Origin: Bacteroidetes bacterium ADurb.Bin302
Lineage (GTDB): Bacteria > Bacteroidota > Bacteroidia > Bacteroidales > Paludibacteraceae
Assembly: GCA_002069025.1 (NCBI GenBank)
Contig: MWBK01000095.1
Location: 1 to 7,130, forward strand
DNA: 7,130 nt
Reading direction: 5' to 3'
The notes beneath the pieces were generated by a model, which had not been told where the DNA came from, searched no databases, and saw nothing but the letters and a program-made list of their open reading frames with translations. Positions 1 to 6,530 of this stretch are shown one piece after another. Position 1 is the first letter of the stretch. Each line of letters starts with the position of its first letter. The position numbers were made by a program, and so were the translations under genes.

Positions 1-325
1 TTTCAATCTCGCATTTGTTCATAAAACGTTCTTGTATGCGCAGTACCCGTTCGCCTTTGTATTCAATGTCTATTCCTATAGGATTATCATCATGTATGGC
101 TGCAGCAATATATTTTTTAGTATGACTTATGCTGATTTCGCATTGTTTGTTTTTTACAAAAGGCTTTCCTGATGTTAGATGATCAATTATCACATCCTCC
201 TTGCACAGAATTTCTATTAGTTTTTTTCCTAATTGTTTTTCTTGATCTCTGGCACTCAATTCTGACTCTTCCATTTTCCATACGAGGAAATGGATATCAT
301 TGATATATTCGTCTTTTATCAACAT
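1..325 (-). CDS. 4'-phosphopantetheinyl transferase, N-terminal part (cut by window edge)
   Basis: The enzyme moves the phosphopantetheine arm of coenzyme A onto a serine of acyl or peptidyl carrier proteins, in the cytoplasm. The first 108 residues are in the window, read from an ATG at 325. Seen directly: a GKPF motif at residues 53-56, SISHT at 65-69, and GIDIEY at 84-89. The last is the Mg-binding G-I-D-I-E signature of the Sfp/AcpS superfamily, with Asp86 and Glu88. The second family motif (a K-E-rich helix) would lie beyond the left edge. The start is only 4 bases after the gldD stop, so the gene is the third of the gldE-gldD operon. Which carrier protein it serves cannot be told from the sequence. 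The family is firm; the subfamily is not. Confidence 0.88.
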   Translation of the reverse strand, partial: MLIKDEYINDIHFLVWKMEESELSARDQEKQLGKKLIEILCKEDVIIDHLTSGKPFVKNKQCEISISHTKKYIAAAIHDDNPIGIDIEYKGERVLRIQERFMNKCEIE

Positions 326-329
326 TTAA

Positions 330-893
330 TTACTGCCATTTTGTGGTTTCCATGATGCGAATTACATCATCTTTTATGTAGTTAATAACAGGTGCCAATG
401 AATCTTTATTTGGTCTGTTATTAAAATACAAGGCTCCTCTTAGAAAATTCTTTGTACTATCTGTTAAAACAAATTGTACCGAAGATGCAGTATTTCCTCT
501 TATCTCGTATAAAATGCCATAAACATCATTATTAGTATTCTCAAAAGCTTGCTCCGTTATTGCATCAGCCTTTATTGAGTGTTTGTATACGAAAGTTCGT
601 GAATCCTCGCTTATTTCATAAAAATTATTTTTGATAGGAGTGTAGCTGCAATAAATACGAGCATTGTATTGCGGATAAACTATGTCGAACCATTCATTAT
701 TATTGCGAGTTACTATGCGAGCAATATTTGATGGATATTCAAAAATGTATGGTTTAGTAGTATCCGATTTTGTGTATTGTTTTTCGTTTAGTTTTATTCG
801 AAAATAAGCTCTTGGCAGTGGGGTATATTGCTGGCATGAACTAAACATCAATAAAGAAAATATGGCTATGATTATATATTTATTCTTCTTCAT
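330..893 (-). CDS. gldD: GldD, gliding motility lipoprotein
   Basis: GldD is a Bacteroidota envelope lipoprotein needed for gliding in Flavobacterium johnsoniae; its biochemical role is unknown. From the chosen ATG at 893 the product has 187 residues. It starts with a Lys-rich n-region (MKKNK) and a hydrophobic stretch, then FSSC, whose Cys20 is the likely lipidation site. Right after it comes YTPLPRAYFRI, matching the conserved N-terminal block of GldD. The length is usual for the family. An in-frame ATG at 905 would add four residues (MSKN); I prefer 893 because it gives a compact lipoprotein signal peptide, but neither start has a clear Shine-Dalgarno. The gene overlaps the 3' end of gldE by 14 bases (26 with the longer start), suggesting translational coupling. 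No acidic run follows the Cys, so there is no sign of a surface-export signal. Confidence 0.88.
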   Translation of the reverse strand: MKKNKYIIIAIFSLLMFSSCQQYTPLPRAYFRIKLNEKQYTKSDTTKPYIFEYPSNIARIVTRNNNEWFDIVYPQYNARIYCSYTPIKNNFYEISEDSRTFVYKHSIKADAITEQAFENTNNDVYGILYEIRGNTASSVQFVLTDSTKNFLRGALYFNNRPNKDSLAPVINYIKDDVIRIMETTKWQ

Positions 894-2172
894 ATTCTTG
901 CTCATCTTCAGGTTCAGTTTTGGGCAGTATGCTTAATTTGATGCTTTTAATACGACGCTTGTCGGCAGATACGATTTTAAAGTGATAATTTTTGTATGTA
1001 ATTTCTGTTTCTTGAACCGGAATTTCACCCTTTAACTCCAAGATTAGACCGGCTAATGTTTCGGCTTCCCCAATAATCTTTTCAAAATCTTGTTTATTAA
1101 TGCCCTCTATTTTAAAGAAATCATTTAATAATATTTTTGCTTCAAATAAGTAATTATTTTCGTTGAGTCTGGCATATAATTGTTCATTGTCATCGTATTC
1201 ATCATCAATTTCGCCGACTATTTCTTCCAATATATCTTCCATTGTAATTATACCGGCTGTACCTCCAAACTCATCAACCACAATGGCAATATGAGTTTTG
1301 TTTTTCTGGAAATCTTCCAAAAGTACATTAATGTGTTTTGTCTGTGGTACAAAATATGCTTTTCTTATCAATTTTTGCCATGCATAATTAGGCTCGTTTA
1401 TATGCGAAAGTAAATCTTTAATATACAATATGCCACGTATATCATCAATATTTTCATGGAATACAGGCATCCTGGAATATTCATTAGTGTTGATTAAATC
1501 AATTATTTCCTGAAATGTGGCTGTATCATCTATTGCAATAACATCAACTCTTGCCGTCATTGCTGAGGCTGCACTTATGTCTCCAAATTTGATGATACCC
1601 TCTAAAATTTCCTTGTCCTCACTAATTTCATCAGAGGTAATTTCGAAAGCCTGTGACAAATCGTTAATTGTAATAGCTTGTTTACTATGCTTTTCAAAAC
1701 GTTTTACTCTTTTTGCAGGCTTTACCATTAACCATGTTATAGGGTATAATAATTTTTCGATTATGTGTAAGGGTTTAGCCGCGAAACGAACAAATTTTAG
1801 AGAATAATTTGCTGCGTATATTTTAGGCATATTCTCTCCAAACAGTAGTAAAATAAATGTGATTAGAACTGTTTCAACCAAGAATGCCAATATTGGTCTA
1901 CTCGAAAAATCAAACAAGTTTAGCATCAATTTTGATATTAGAATAATGATGCCAACATTTACCAAGTTATTGGTAATTAAGATTGAAGACAGTAATCTAT
2001 CCGGCGATTCTCTTAATTTGAGAACTAATTGATCGGTAGGCGTATTTCTATTTTCTAAAGCCTCTATGTCTTTGGGCCTTAGTGAGAAATAAGCCATTTC
2101 TGATGCTGATGCAAATGCAGAGCACAGCATCAGTAAAATAATCACACAAGCAAGGACTATATTTACTATCAT
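880..2172 (-). CDS. gldE: GldE, CNNM/CBS-domain membrane protein (CorC/HlyC-like)
   Basis: A 430-residue inner-membrane protein of the UPF0053/CorC family. An N-terminal CNNM (DUF21) domain spans about 1-190, with hydrophobic segments near 3-25, 60-82, 95-112 and 128-150. It carries the family motifs ASEMAYFSL (23-31), TNNLVNVG (67-74) and GENMPK (112-117). A CBS pair follows at about 203-325, ending in DEFGGTAGIITMEDI (300-314), then a CorC_HlyC domain at about 338-418 and a very acidic tail (PEDEQEYEEE). CNNM proteins are linked to Mg or other divalent-ion transport. In F. johnsoniae, GldE is encoded with GldD and supports gliding; the gene-level name rests mainly on that adjacency. The ATG at 2172 is preceded by a -7 box about 24 bases upstream, so this is probably the first gene of the gldE-gldD-transferase operon. 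Confidence 0.9.
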   Translation of the reverse strand: MIVNIVLACVIILLMLCSAFASASEMAYFSLRPKDIEALENRNTPTDQLVLKLRESPDRLLSSILITNNLVNVGIIILISKLMLNLFDFSSRPILAFLVETVLITFILLLFGENMPKIYAANYSLKFVRFAAKPLHIIEKLLYPITWLMVKPAKRVKRFEKHSKQAITINDLSQAFEITSDEISEDKEILEGIIKFGDISAASAMTARVDVIAIDDTATFQEIIDLINTNEYSRMPVFHENIDDIRGILYIKDLLSHINEPNYAWQKLIRKAYFVPQTKHINVLLEDFQKNKTHIAIVVDEFGGTAGIITMEDILEEIVGEIDDEYDDNEQLYARLNENNYLFEAKILLNDFFKIEGINKQDFEKIIGEAETLAGLILELKGEIPVQETEITYKNYHFKIVSADKRRIKSIKLSILPKTEPEDEQEYEEE

Positions 2173-2195
2173 ATTTGAATATTCAGTTACAACTG

Positions 2196-2203
2196 CAAAA
2201 ATA
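2196..2203 (-). promoter_or_regulatory. Probable -7 box of the gldE operon promoter
   Basis: On the minus strand this reads TATTTTTG, a match to the Bacteroidota -7 consensus TAnnTTTG. It would start transcription near 2190 and leave a leader of under 20 bases before the gldE ATG at 2172. No good TTTG -33 box is seen at 18-22 bases; the nearest is a TTG at 2233-2231, about 27 bases away, so the assignment rests on one box and its position. Confidence 0.45.
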
Positions 2204-2283
2204 CAATATTAAATTGATAGTAAAAAAGAACAATGCAAGCTCTTGAAAATTTATCGATGCTAGTGCATCATGCAGAGTCTATT

Positions 2284-2344
2284 ACTTTGCGTCATACTGT
2301 CGGTTGCATTTATCCTCTTGAATTCAGTATTTACGATGCAAAGT
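2284..2344. repeat. Long imperfect inverted repeat of unknown function
   Basis: The left arm is ACTTTGCGTC followed directly by ATACTG (2284-2299). The right arm is CAGTAT (2325-2330), a 4-base bulge TTAC, then GATGCAAAGT (2335-2344). All 16 positions can pair, with a single G-U wobble, around a 25-base loop. No T-run follows on either side, so it is not an obvious intrinsic terminator. It could be a transcribed structure, a binding site, or a remnant of a small inverted-repeat element. The pairing is certain; the function is unknown. Confidence 0.55.
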
Positions 2345-2371
2345 GGAATCTGAATCACGAATATTAGAATA

Positions 2372-2405
2372 TTTGCAATAGGCTTTAAAATTTTTCGTAA
2401 CTTTG
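2372..2405 (+). promoter_or_regulatory. Promoter of the queD-queE-folE operon
   Basis: TTTG at 2372-2375 and TAACTTTG at 2398-2405 match the Bacteroidota -33/-7 consensus (TTTG and TAnnTTTG) with 22 bases between them, slightly longer than usual. Transcription would begin about 2410, exactly where the structured leader starts, and would give a leader of about 110 bases before queD. Confidence 0.65.
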
Positions 2406-2410
2406 CAGTC

Positions 2411-2452
2411 CGACAGTTCGTTTAGACCATCCTGTCGTTAAAAAAAACCAGG
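2411..2452 (+). promoter_or_regulatory. Candidate preQ1-I-type riboswitch aptamer
   Basis: preQ1-I aptamers are small H-type pseudoknots that bind the queuosine precursor preQ1 and switch off queuosine synthesis genes. Seen here: stem P1, CGACAG (2411-2416) with CTGTCG (2432-2437), 6 bp. A loop follows that starts TTC as in the Bacillus subtilis aptamer and contains TAG (2423-2425), then five bases, then C2431 directly before the 3' P1 strand, the position of the ligand-reading C. The tail is TT, eight As (2440-2447) and CCAGG, resembling the A-rich tails of known members. The pseudoknot helix P2 would be TTTAG (2421-2425) with CCAGG (2448-2452), with one A-C mismatch and two G-U pairs. The loop is three bases longer than in B. 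subtilis. Its position ahead of queD-queE-folE strongly favours the call; the imperfect P2 is the main weakness. Confidence 0.62.
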
Positions 2453-2492
2453 CTTGTAACGTGAATGTTTGTTTCGCAACTTACAAGGTGGT
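2447..2492 (+). promoter_or_regulatory. Predicted antiterminator helix of the queD leader
   Basis: ACCA (2447-2450) pairs with TGGT (2489-2492), and CTTGTAA (2453-2459) pairs with TTACAAG (2481-2487). That makes 11 bp interrupted by a small internal loop (GG against G). The 5' strand uses the tail CCAGG of the proposed aptamer; the 3' strand occupies the loop of the downstream terminator hairpin. This is the arrangement expected of a switch in which ligand binding withdraws the tail and frees the terminator. The pairing is read from the sequence; the switching mechanism is inferred. Confidence 0.55.
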
Positions 2493-2511
2493 GAAACAAA
2501 CATTTTTATTT
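2464..2511 (+). terminator. Intrinsic terminator in the queD leader (attenuator)
   Basis: AATGTTTGTTTC (2464-2475) pairs perfectly over 12 bp with GAAACAAACATT (2493-2504). It can extend inward by G-U and C-G pairs, and is followed by a U-rich run TTTTTATTT (2503-2511). It lies just 8 bases before the queD ATG, so it would end transcription before the operon rather than after another gene, as expected of an attenuator. Confidence 0.75.
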
Positions 2512-2519
2512 GTAGTAGT

Positions 2520-2945
2520 ATGTTTATTATTAAGAACGAAATTCAATTTGACACAGCTCATTTTTTGAGCGGATACGAAGGTAAATGTGCCAATATTCAT
2601 GGACATCGTTATAGATTGATTGTATCTATACGCTGCGAAACATTACACAAGGAGGGTCATTTAAGAGGTATGGTTGATGATTTTGGTTCTATTAAAAGTA
2701 TATTGAAAGAGGTTGAACTATTTTTTGACCATAAAATGTTAGTTGAAGATAACGAAGACGGACGTAAAGTAAAAGAATCTTTGTGTGCATTGCCAAATAA
2801 TTTCGCTGTGTTGTGTTTGCCATTCAGACCGACATGCGAAGAAATGGCGCGCTATATTTACAGAATGTTGCATCAAAAAGGTTTGGCTGTTAGTGAGGTT
2901 GAATTATTTGAAACCCCAACAAATAGTTGTATATATTTTGAGTGA
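2520..2945 (+). CDS. queD: QueD, 6-carboxy-5,6,7,8-tetrahydropterin synthase (6-PTPS family)
   Basis: QueD converts 7,8-dihydroneopterin triphosphate, the FolE product, to 6-carboxytetrahydropterin, the second step to preQ0 and queuosine; it is cytosolic and Zn-dependent. The 141 residues show the Zn ligands His14 (in FDTAH) and His27/His29 (in HGHRY) and the catalytic Cys23 in KCANIHGH. They also show VDDFG (52-56), the conserved Asp70-His71 pair, and the substrate-binding Glu131 in ELFETPTNSC. The Cys in KC-x3-HGH and the two queuosine-pathway neighbours favour QueD over a tetrahydrobiopterin synthase. The reading frame stays open upstream to a TTG at 2469, but that start lies inside the leader terminator; the ATG at 2520 begins family homology directly. 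No Shine-Dalgarno is seen. The stop overlaps the queE start by one base. Confidence 0.93.
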   Translation: MFIIKNEIQFDTAHFLSGYEGKCANIHGHRYRLIVSIRCETLHKEGHLRGMVDDFGSIKSILKEVELFFDHKMLVEDNEDGRKVKESLCALPNNFAVLCLPFRPTCEEMARYIYRMLHQKGLAVSEVELFETPTNSCIYFE

Positions 2946-3601
2946 TGATGGAATTTAATGTTATAGAAAAATTTGTATCAATAGACGGTGAGGGCCCTAC
3001 AGCAGGATCTTTGTCGGTATTCATACGTTTTGCCAATTGTAATTTGAGATGCGTTTGGTGTGATACTTCTTATGCTTGGGAGTGTGAGCCTCAAACAGAA
3101 AAACTCACCGCTGTAGAAATAGTCAAATATGTTAAACAAACAGGAGTTAAACATGTAACTTTGACCGGTGGAGAACCTTTGATACAAGAAGGTTTGATAA
3201 GTCTTTTGGCTATGCTTTCTGATTACGAGATTCATATTGAAACAAATGGCTCATTAGATATTCATAAATTTAGATTAGGTGATAATGTGCATTTTGTTGT
3301 CGATTATAAGTTGCCTGACAGTGGCATGGAAGATAAAATGTATTTGTATAATTTAACTGCTGTTAAATCTACAGATGCTTACAAGTTTGTAATCGCTTCA
3401 AAGAAAGATTTGGTAAAAGCAATAGAAATAGTTAGAGCATATCGTTTAGATGAAATTACTCAAGTGTATTTTAGCGCTGTTTTTGGTAAAATGGACCCTT
3501 CTGATATAGTTGAAGTGATGAAAGAAGAACACTTAAATAGAATTAAGTTGCAATTACAAATGCATAAATTTATATGGAACAAAAATAAAAGGGGAGTATA
3601 A
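2945..3601 (+). CDS. queE: QueE, 7-carboxy-7-deazaguanine synthase (radical SAM)
   Basis: QueE rearranges 6-carboxytetrahydropterin to 7-carboxy-7-deazaguanine, the substrate of QueC, using S-adenosylmethionine, a 4Fe-4S cluster and Mg. The 218 residues carry the N-terminal block SIDGEGPTAG (12-21), the cluster cysteines C32-x3-C36-x2-C39, TGGEP (74-78) for SAM binding, and ETNG (99-102). Further on are DYKLPDSG (120-127) and a C-terminal QLQMHKFIW (203-211), all typical of QueE. Three candidate starts run in tandem (GTG 2942, ATG 2945, ATG 2948). The ATG at 2945 shares its first base with the queD stop (TGATG), a coupling arrangement, but 2948 is equally possible. The family is certain. QueC, the next enzyme, is not in the window. 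Confidence 0.94.
   Translation: MMEFNVIEKFVSIDGEGPTAGSLSVFIRFANCNLRCVWCDTSYAWECEPQTEKLTAVEIVKYVKQTGVKHVTLTGGEPLIQEGLISLLAMLSDYEIHIETNGSLDIHKFRLGDNVHFVVDYKLPDSGMEDKMYLYNLTAVKSTDAYKFVIASKKDLVKAIEIVRAYRLDEITQVYFSAVFGKMDPSDIVEVMKEEHLNRIKLQLQMHKFIWNKNKRGV
3590..3596 (+). promoter_or_regulatory. Strong ribosome-binding site of folE
   Basis: AGGGGAG lies 8 bases before the folE ATG at 3605, inside the last codons of queE. It is the only clear Shine-Dalgarno in the window and fixes the folE start. Most genes in this phylum lack one, so folE may be translated more strongly than the genes before it. Confidence 0.65.
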
Positions 3602-3604
3602 AAA

Positions 3605-4195
3605 ATGGATAAAGAAAAGATTGCATATCACATTCGAGAAATCCTTGTAACTATAGGTGAAGATCCGGAACGTGAAGGATTACGCGAAACACCCGAAAGA
3701 GTAGCTCGCATGTACGAAGAAATGTTTAGGGGAATTGCATACACTAATGCCGAAATTGCAGAAAAATATGCTAAAACCTTTGATGAGGAAGATATGTGTA
3801 CTGCAAAACAAGGTAATTTTGTATTAGTGTCAGACATTCCTATTTTTAGTTTTTGTGAGCATCATATGGCTTTAATGTACAACATGAAAGTTTCCGTTAT
3901 ATATCGTCCTGTGGATAAGATAATAGGCTTAAGTAAGATTGCGCGTATTGCTGAGATGGTATCGCATCGCTTGCAACTGCAAGAACGAATAGGAACAGAT
4001 ATTGCAGAAATTATGACACTATCAACAGGAAGCAATGATGTGGGTGTGTTGATTGAAGGTGAACATAGTTGTATGACTGCAAGGGGTATAAAAAAGCCCG
4101 GAGCAAAAACTATAACCACAGCATTTAAAGGTGCTTTTGAGACGAACGACTCACTTCGTAGAGAAGCGCTTATGCTATTAGGCAAATTAGAATAA
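3605..4195 (+). CDS. folE: FolE, GTP cyclohydrolase I (type IA)
   Basis: FolE opens and recyclises GTP to 7,8-dihydroneopterin triphosphate, the first step both of folate synthesis and of the preQ0/queuosine route. The 196 residues match the family well: [17 protein letters not shown] (20-36), then FCEHHMAL with the Zn ligands Cys84 and His87, and [15 protein letters not shown] (101-115). LQLQERI (123-129) and [10 protein letters not shown] follow, with the third Zn ligand Cys156. The complete Cys/His/Cys site marks the Zn-dependent IA form rather than FolE2. The length is slightly below that of the Escherichia coli enzyme. The start is 3 bases after the queE stop. As the last gene of the operon it supplies QueD's substrate, so any control by the leader would also affect pterin supply unless another folE exists elsewhere. 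Confidence 0.95.
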   Translation: MDKEKIAYHIREILVTIGEDPEREGLRETPERVARMYEEMFRGIAYTNAEIAEKYAKTFDEEDMCTAKQGNFVLVSDIPIFSFCEHHMALMYNMKVSVIYRPVDKIIGLSKIARIAEMVSHRLQLQERIGTDIAEIMTLSTGSNDVGVLIEGEHSCMTARGIKKPGAKTITTAFKGAFETNDSLRREALMLLGKLE

Positions 4196-4229
4196 AAAAA
4201 TCGGGAAATAAATTTTCCCGATTTTTTTT
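4194..4229. terminator. Shared bidirectional intrinsic terminator
   Basis: TCGGGAAA (4201-4208) pairs with TTTCCCGA (4214-4221) around a 5-base loop. Seven As before it and eight Ts after it extend the stem to about 15 bp and give a U-run in either direction. It ends the queD-queE-folE operon on the plus strand and overlaps the stop codon of the convergent minus-strand gene, which it also terminates. Confidence 0.9.
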
Positions 4230-6510
4230 ATCGCTTAAGTATAAAGTGTCCGGAATACTGTTTGCTTAGCTGTTCAATAGTTATTAGATACCAATAATCT
4301 GTCGTAGGTACACCATGTCCTTCGTATGTTCCATCCCAACCCGGATCGGATCCATTGTATTTAGCAAGCTGTTTATTGAATCTGTCGAAAATTTGAATTA
4401 TAGCGTTAGGGTAAAATTCAATACCCTTAACTAACCATCTGTCGTTCAGATTGTCTCCATTTGGTGAGAAAAATACCATAGGTTCAATTTCATGCGAAAC
4501 TAATTCAAAATCTCCTATTGTAGAACACCCATTTGCATCAACTATACGTACATTATGTATACCTAATGTCAAATCATCTATTGTCTGACTTGTATAATGT
4601 TTATCATCAACTATGTAGTCAAATGGAGCTGTACCATTAATAATTTGGATATCAGCTTGTGTTGATGTAGTCTCAATATTGTCAATTATAGGATTAGATA
4701 CAGGTTGTACATTAAACGTTTCGTACAAAGTGTAGCCATAATTAGTATCTATAAAAGTTACGCAGGTGTAAATGGTTTCGCTTTGTGGACTTACTGTAAT
4801 ACTGCTTTCGGTTGAGCCGTCAGACCAGTTGTAACTATCTGCCATTGCAGGATACAAAGACGATAATACAACATCATTCCCTTCGCAAAATATCGTATCG
4901 TGAGTTAATGACTCTGTTTCAGAACAATCTTCTAATGTAATATTAAATGTTACCAGTTCGCGCGAATTATAATTATCGTTATGTACTACCTGGCAGGTGT
5001 AAGTATTATTTATTTCAGTTGGGCAAACAATAAGAGTAGAATCATTATTTGTCGGATCTGTGTTCCATATAAAAGTAATGTCCGAAGGATCATCATAGTC
5101 TCTTATTATTGACAATTTAATGCAATCTGTCATGCAGAATGTGCTTGATTTTTCTGAATGGCAATCTTCTGTAGATATATTAAAAACTTCTCTTGTTATT
5201 TGTGAGTTGTCGATAATTGTACATGTGTGAGATGAGCTTGGCTCATTTATTGGTACTTGAATTGACTCTGTTGTTTCGCCGGTATCCCACAAAAAAGTAC
5301 CAGTGACAGTGTTTGCCGTAATAGTAATTGGCAAAGTGTCATTTTGACACACATTAATAGTATGTGTTATAACCGTTTCTACATTGCAATCTATAGCCTT
5401 GACTGATGCAGATGCGTTAACCGCAGAGCAAGTTCCATTAGTTACGAAAATATCATATAAATTGCTTTGACCAATTACACTAGGAGCTTTTGCTGTGATG
5501 CTAGTTGTATGATCAGTCATTGCAGTTGAATTTTCAAGCCAAGATATATTTGTATATGTTCCTACAATTGAAGCTGACAGTGTAACATTATCGTTTGGAC
5601 AAACATTTTGGTCATTAATACTGACAGTCGGTTTTTTATCAACATTTACCCTGAAAAATTCATCTGTTATGTCATCTTGAGTATTTATTGTTGTCCCAAA
5701 ATATATATCGTCAATTGCAAAATCGTTACCTGCAGGCTCCGTAGTGAAATTTACAATGTATATATGACACCAACTCATATCTGTTGATGGTGTATATGTA
5801 GCTTTATACTCCTGCCATTGTCCTAATGTTGTTGGAACTGTGAATTGTAGTAAGTCACTGGTTCCATCTTGATTTTCTATAACAAATTTAAGTTTTGCAA
5901 GGCTTGATGCTCCATGAATCAAATATTCTGAGTCTATATTTGCAGCAAAACAGCTAAACTGGTATTCAACTCCACTTTTTAGTTTTAAATTACGAGCTTG
6001 CCATACGCGTGCGTCAGAGCTGTTGCCTCCATCACACACAAATAAATAGTTTCCGGAATGTGGTGCCAAATTTGAAAAATATGAAGGTTTTACATTGTTT
6101 GCATTTTGCGATGTAGTACATGCACCTATGTTGATATTAACGCCACCTTGGTCAAAATTCAAGTATTGGTAATTAATCCAGTCGCCTAATTTATTTTGTG
6201 CCGATGTGATAGGAGAGCTAGGGAGAAATTCGAATCCACCGGCTGTAATTAAATTACCTGTCTGCGAACTAGAACCGTTCTTTGTAATCGTACACTTGTA
6301 GTCGGTGTTATTAGCAGGTTGTACAGTAATGCTTTTTGTGGTTTCTCCATTTGGTGTCCATAAGTATGAATCTCCTAAAGTTGTTGCTGTAAGAGTAACT
6401 GAAGAACCTTCGCATATTGCTTGTGAGGGGTGTGTAATAGGTGTACCGGCGTGTATGTATATGGTTGAGCAGCAGAAACTGCACAAACATAAAAACCAAG
6501 TTTTTTTCAT
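4228..6510 (-). CDS. Secreted multidomain Ig-like/SprB-like protein with T9SS type B sorting domain
   Basis: This 760-residue protein is probably exported by Sec and then moved across the outer membrane by the type IX system to the cell surface or medium. In numbering from the ATG at 6510: a signal peptide at about 1-22; an Ig-like module at 33-75 (Cys33, W51, Cys73); and a beta-sandwich, carbohydrate-binding-module-like region at about 91-272 closing with NDFAIDDIYFG. A second Ig-like module lies at about 294-375, then three divergent repeats of about 78 residues (roughly 375-607), an SprB-like repeat at 629-664 (VDANGCST), and a C-terminal type B sorting domain from FFSPNGDNLNDRW (679-691) to the final Lys-Arg. 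No catalytic domain is visible, so an adhesin or structural role is likely. An in-frame ATG at 6543 lies inside the promoter and is rejected. The specific ligand is unknown. Confidence 0.85.
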   Translation of the reverse strand: MKKTWFLCLCSFCCSTIYIHAGTPITHPSQAICEGSSVTLTATTLGDSYLWTPNGETTKSITVQPANNTDYKCTITKNGSSSQTGNLITAGGFEFLPSSPITSAQNKLGDWINYQYLNFDQGGVNINIGACTTSQNANNVKPSYFSNLAPHSGNYLFVCDGGNSSDARVWQARNLKLKSGVEYQFSCFAANIDSEYLIHGASSLAKLKFVIENQDGTSDLLQFTVPTTLGQWQEYKATYTPSTDMSWCHIYIVNFTTEPAGNDFAIDDIYFGTTINTQDDITDEFFRVNVDKKPTVSINDQNVCPNDNVTLSASIVGTYTNISWLENSTAMTDHTTSITAKAPSVIGQSNLYDIFVTNGTCSAVNASASVKAIDCNVETVITHTINVCQNDTLPITITANTVTGTFLWDTGETTESIQVPINEPSSSHTCTIIDNSQITREVFNISTEDCHSEKSSTFCMTDCIKLSIIRDYDDPSDITFIWNTDPTNNDSTLIVCPTEINNTYTCQVVHNDNYNSRELVTFNITLEDCSETESLTHDTIFCEGNDVVLSSLYPAMADSYNWSDGSTESSITVSPQSETIYTCVTFIDTNYGYTLYETFNVQPVSNPIIDNIETTSTQADIQIINGTAPFDYIVDDKHYTSQTIDDLTLGIHNVRIVDANGCSTIGDFELVSHEIEPMVFFSPNGDNLNDRWLVKGIEFYPNAIIQIFDRFNKQLAKYNGSDPGWDGTYEGHGVPTTDYWYLITIEQLSKQYSGHFILKR

Positions 6511-6530
6511 ATGTTTCGATATTAGGTTCG

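Larger units (their letters stand above)
2173..2371. other. Divergent intergenic segment, non-coding
   Basis: This is the gldE side of the 347-base gap between gldE and queD. No convincing coding frame or tRNA is visible. It holds the gldE -7 box, a short dyad GATGC-TAGT-GCATC at 2256-2269, and a much longer imperfect stem-loop at 2284-2344 described separately. From 2345 to 2371 it is simple AT-rich sequence that includes an AATATT-AG-AATATT dyad around 2361-2374. Confidence 0.6.

Noticed and set aside
1180..1807. Plus-strand open frames (1180-1413 and 1517-1807) opposite gldE
   Set aside because: They are antisense shadows of a well-supported gldE reading frame and resemble no protein family.
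2256..2275. Short nested dyads GATGC-TAGT-GCATC and TGCAT-C-ATGCA
   Set aside because: Stems of 5 bp are expected by chance; no matching partner site or T-run supports a function.
2469..2519. Upstream TTG extension of queD by 17 residues
   Set aside because: It lies inside the leader terminator hairpin, and family homology begins right at the ATG at 2520.
3628..4185. Minus-strand open frames opposite folE
   Set aside because: They are antisense to a clear FolE with all catalytic motifs; no promoter or family similarity is seen.
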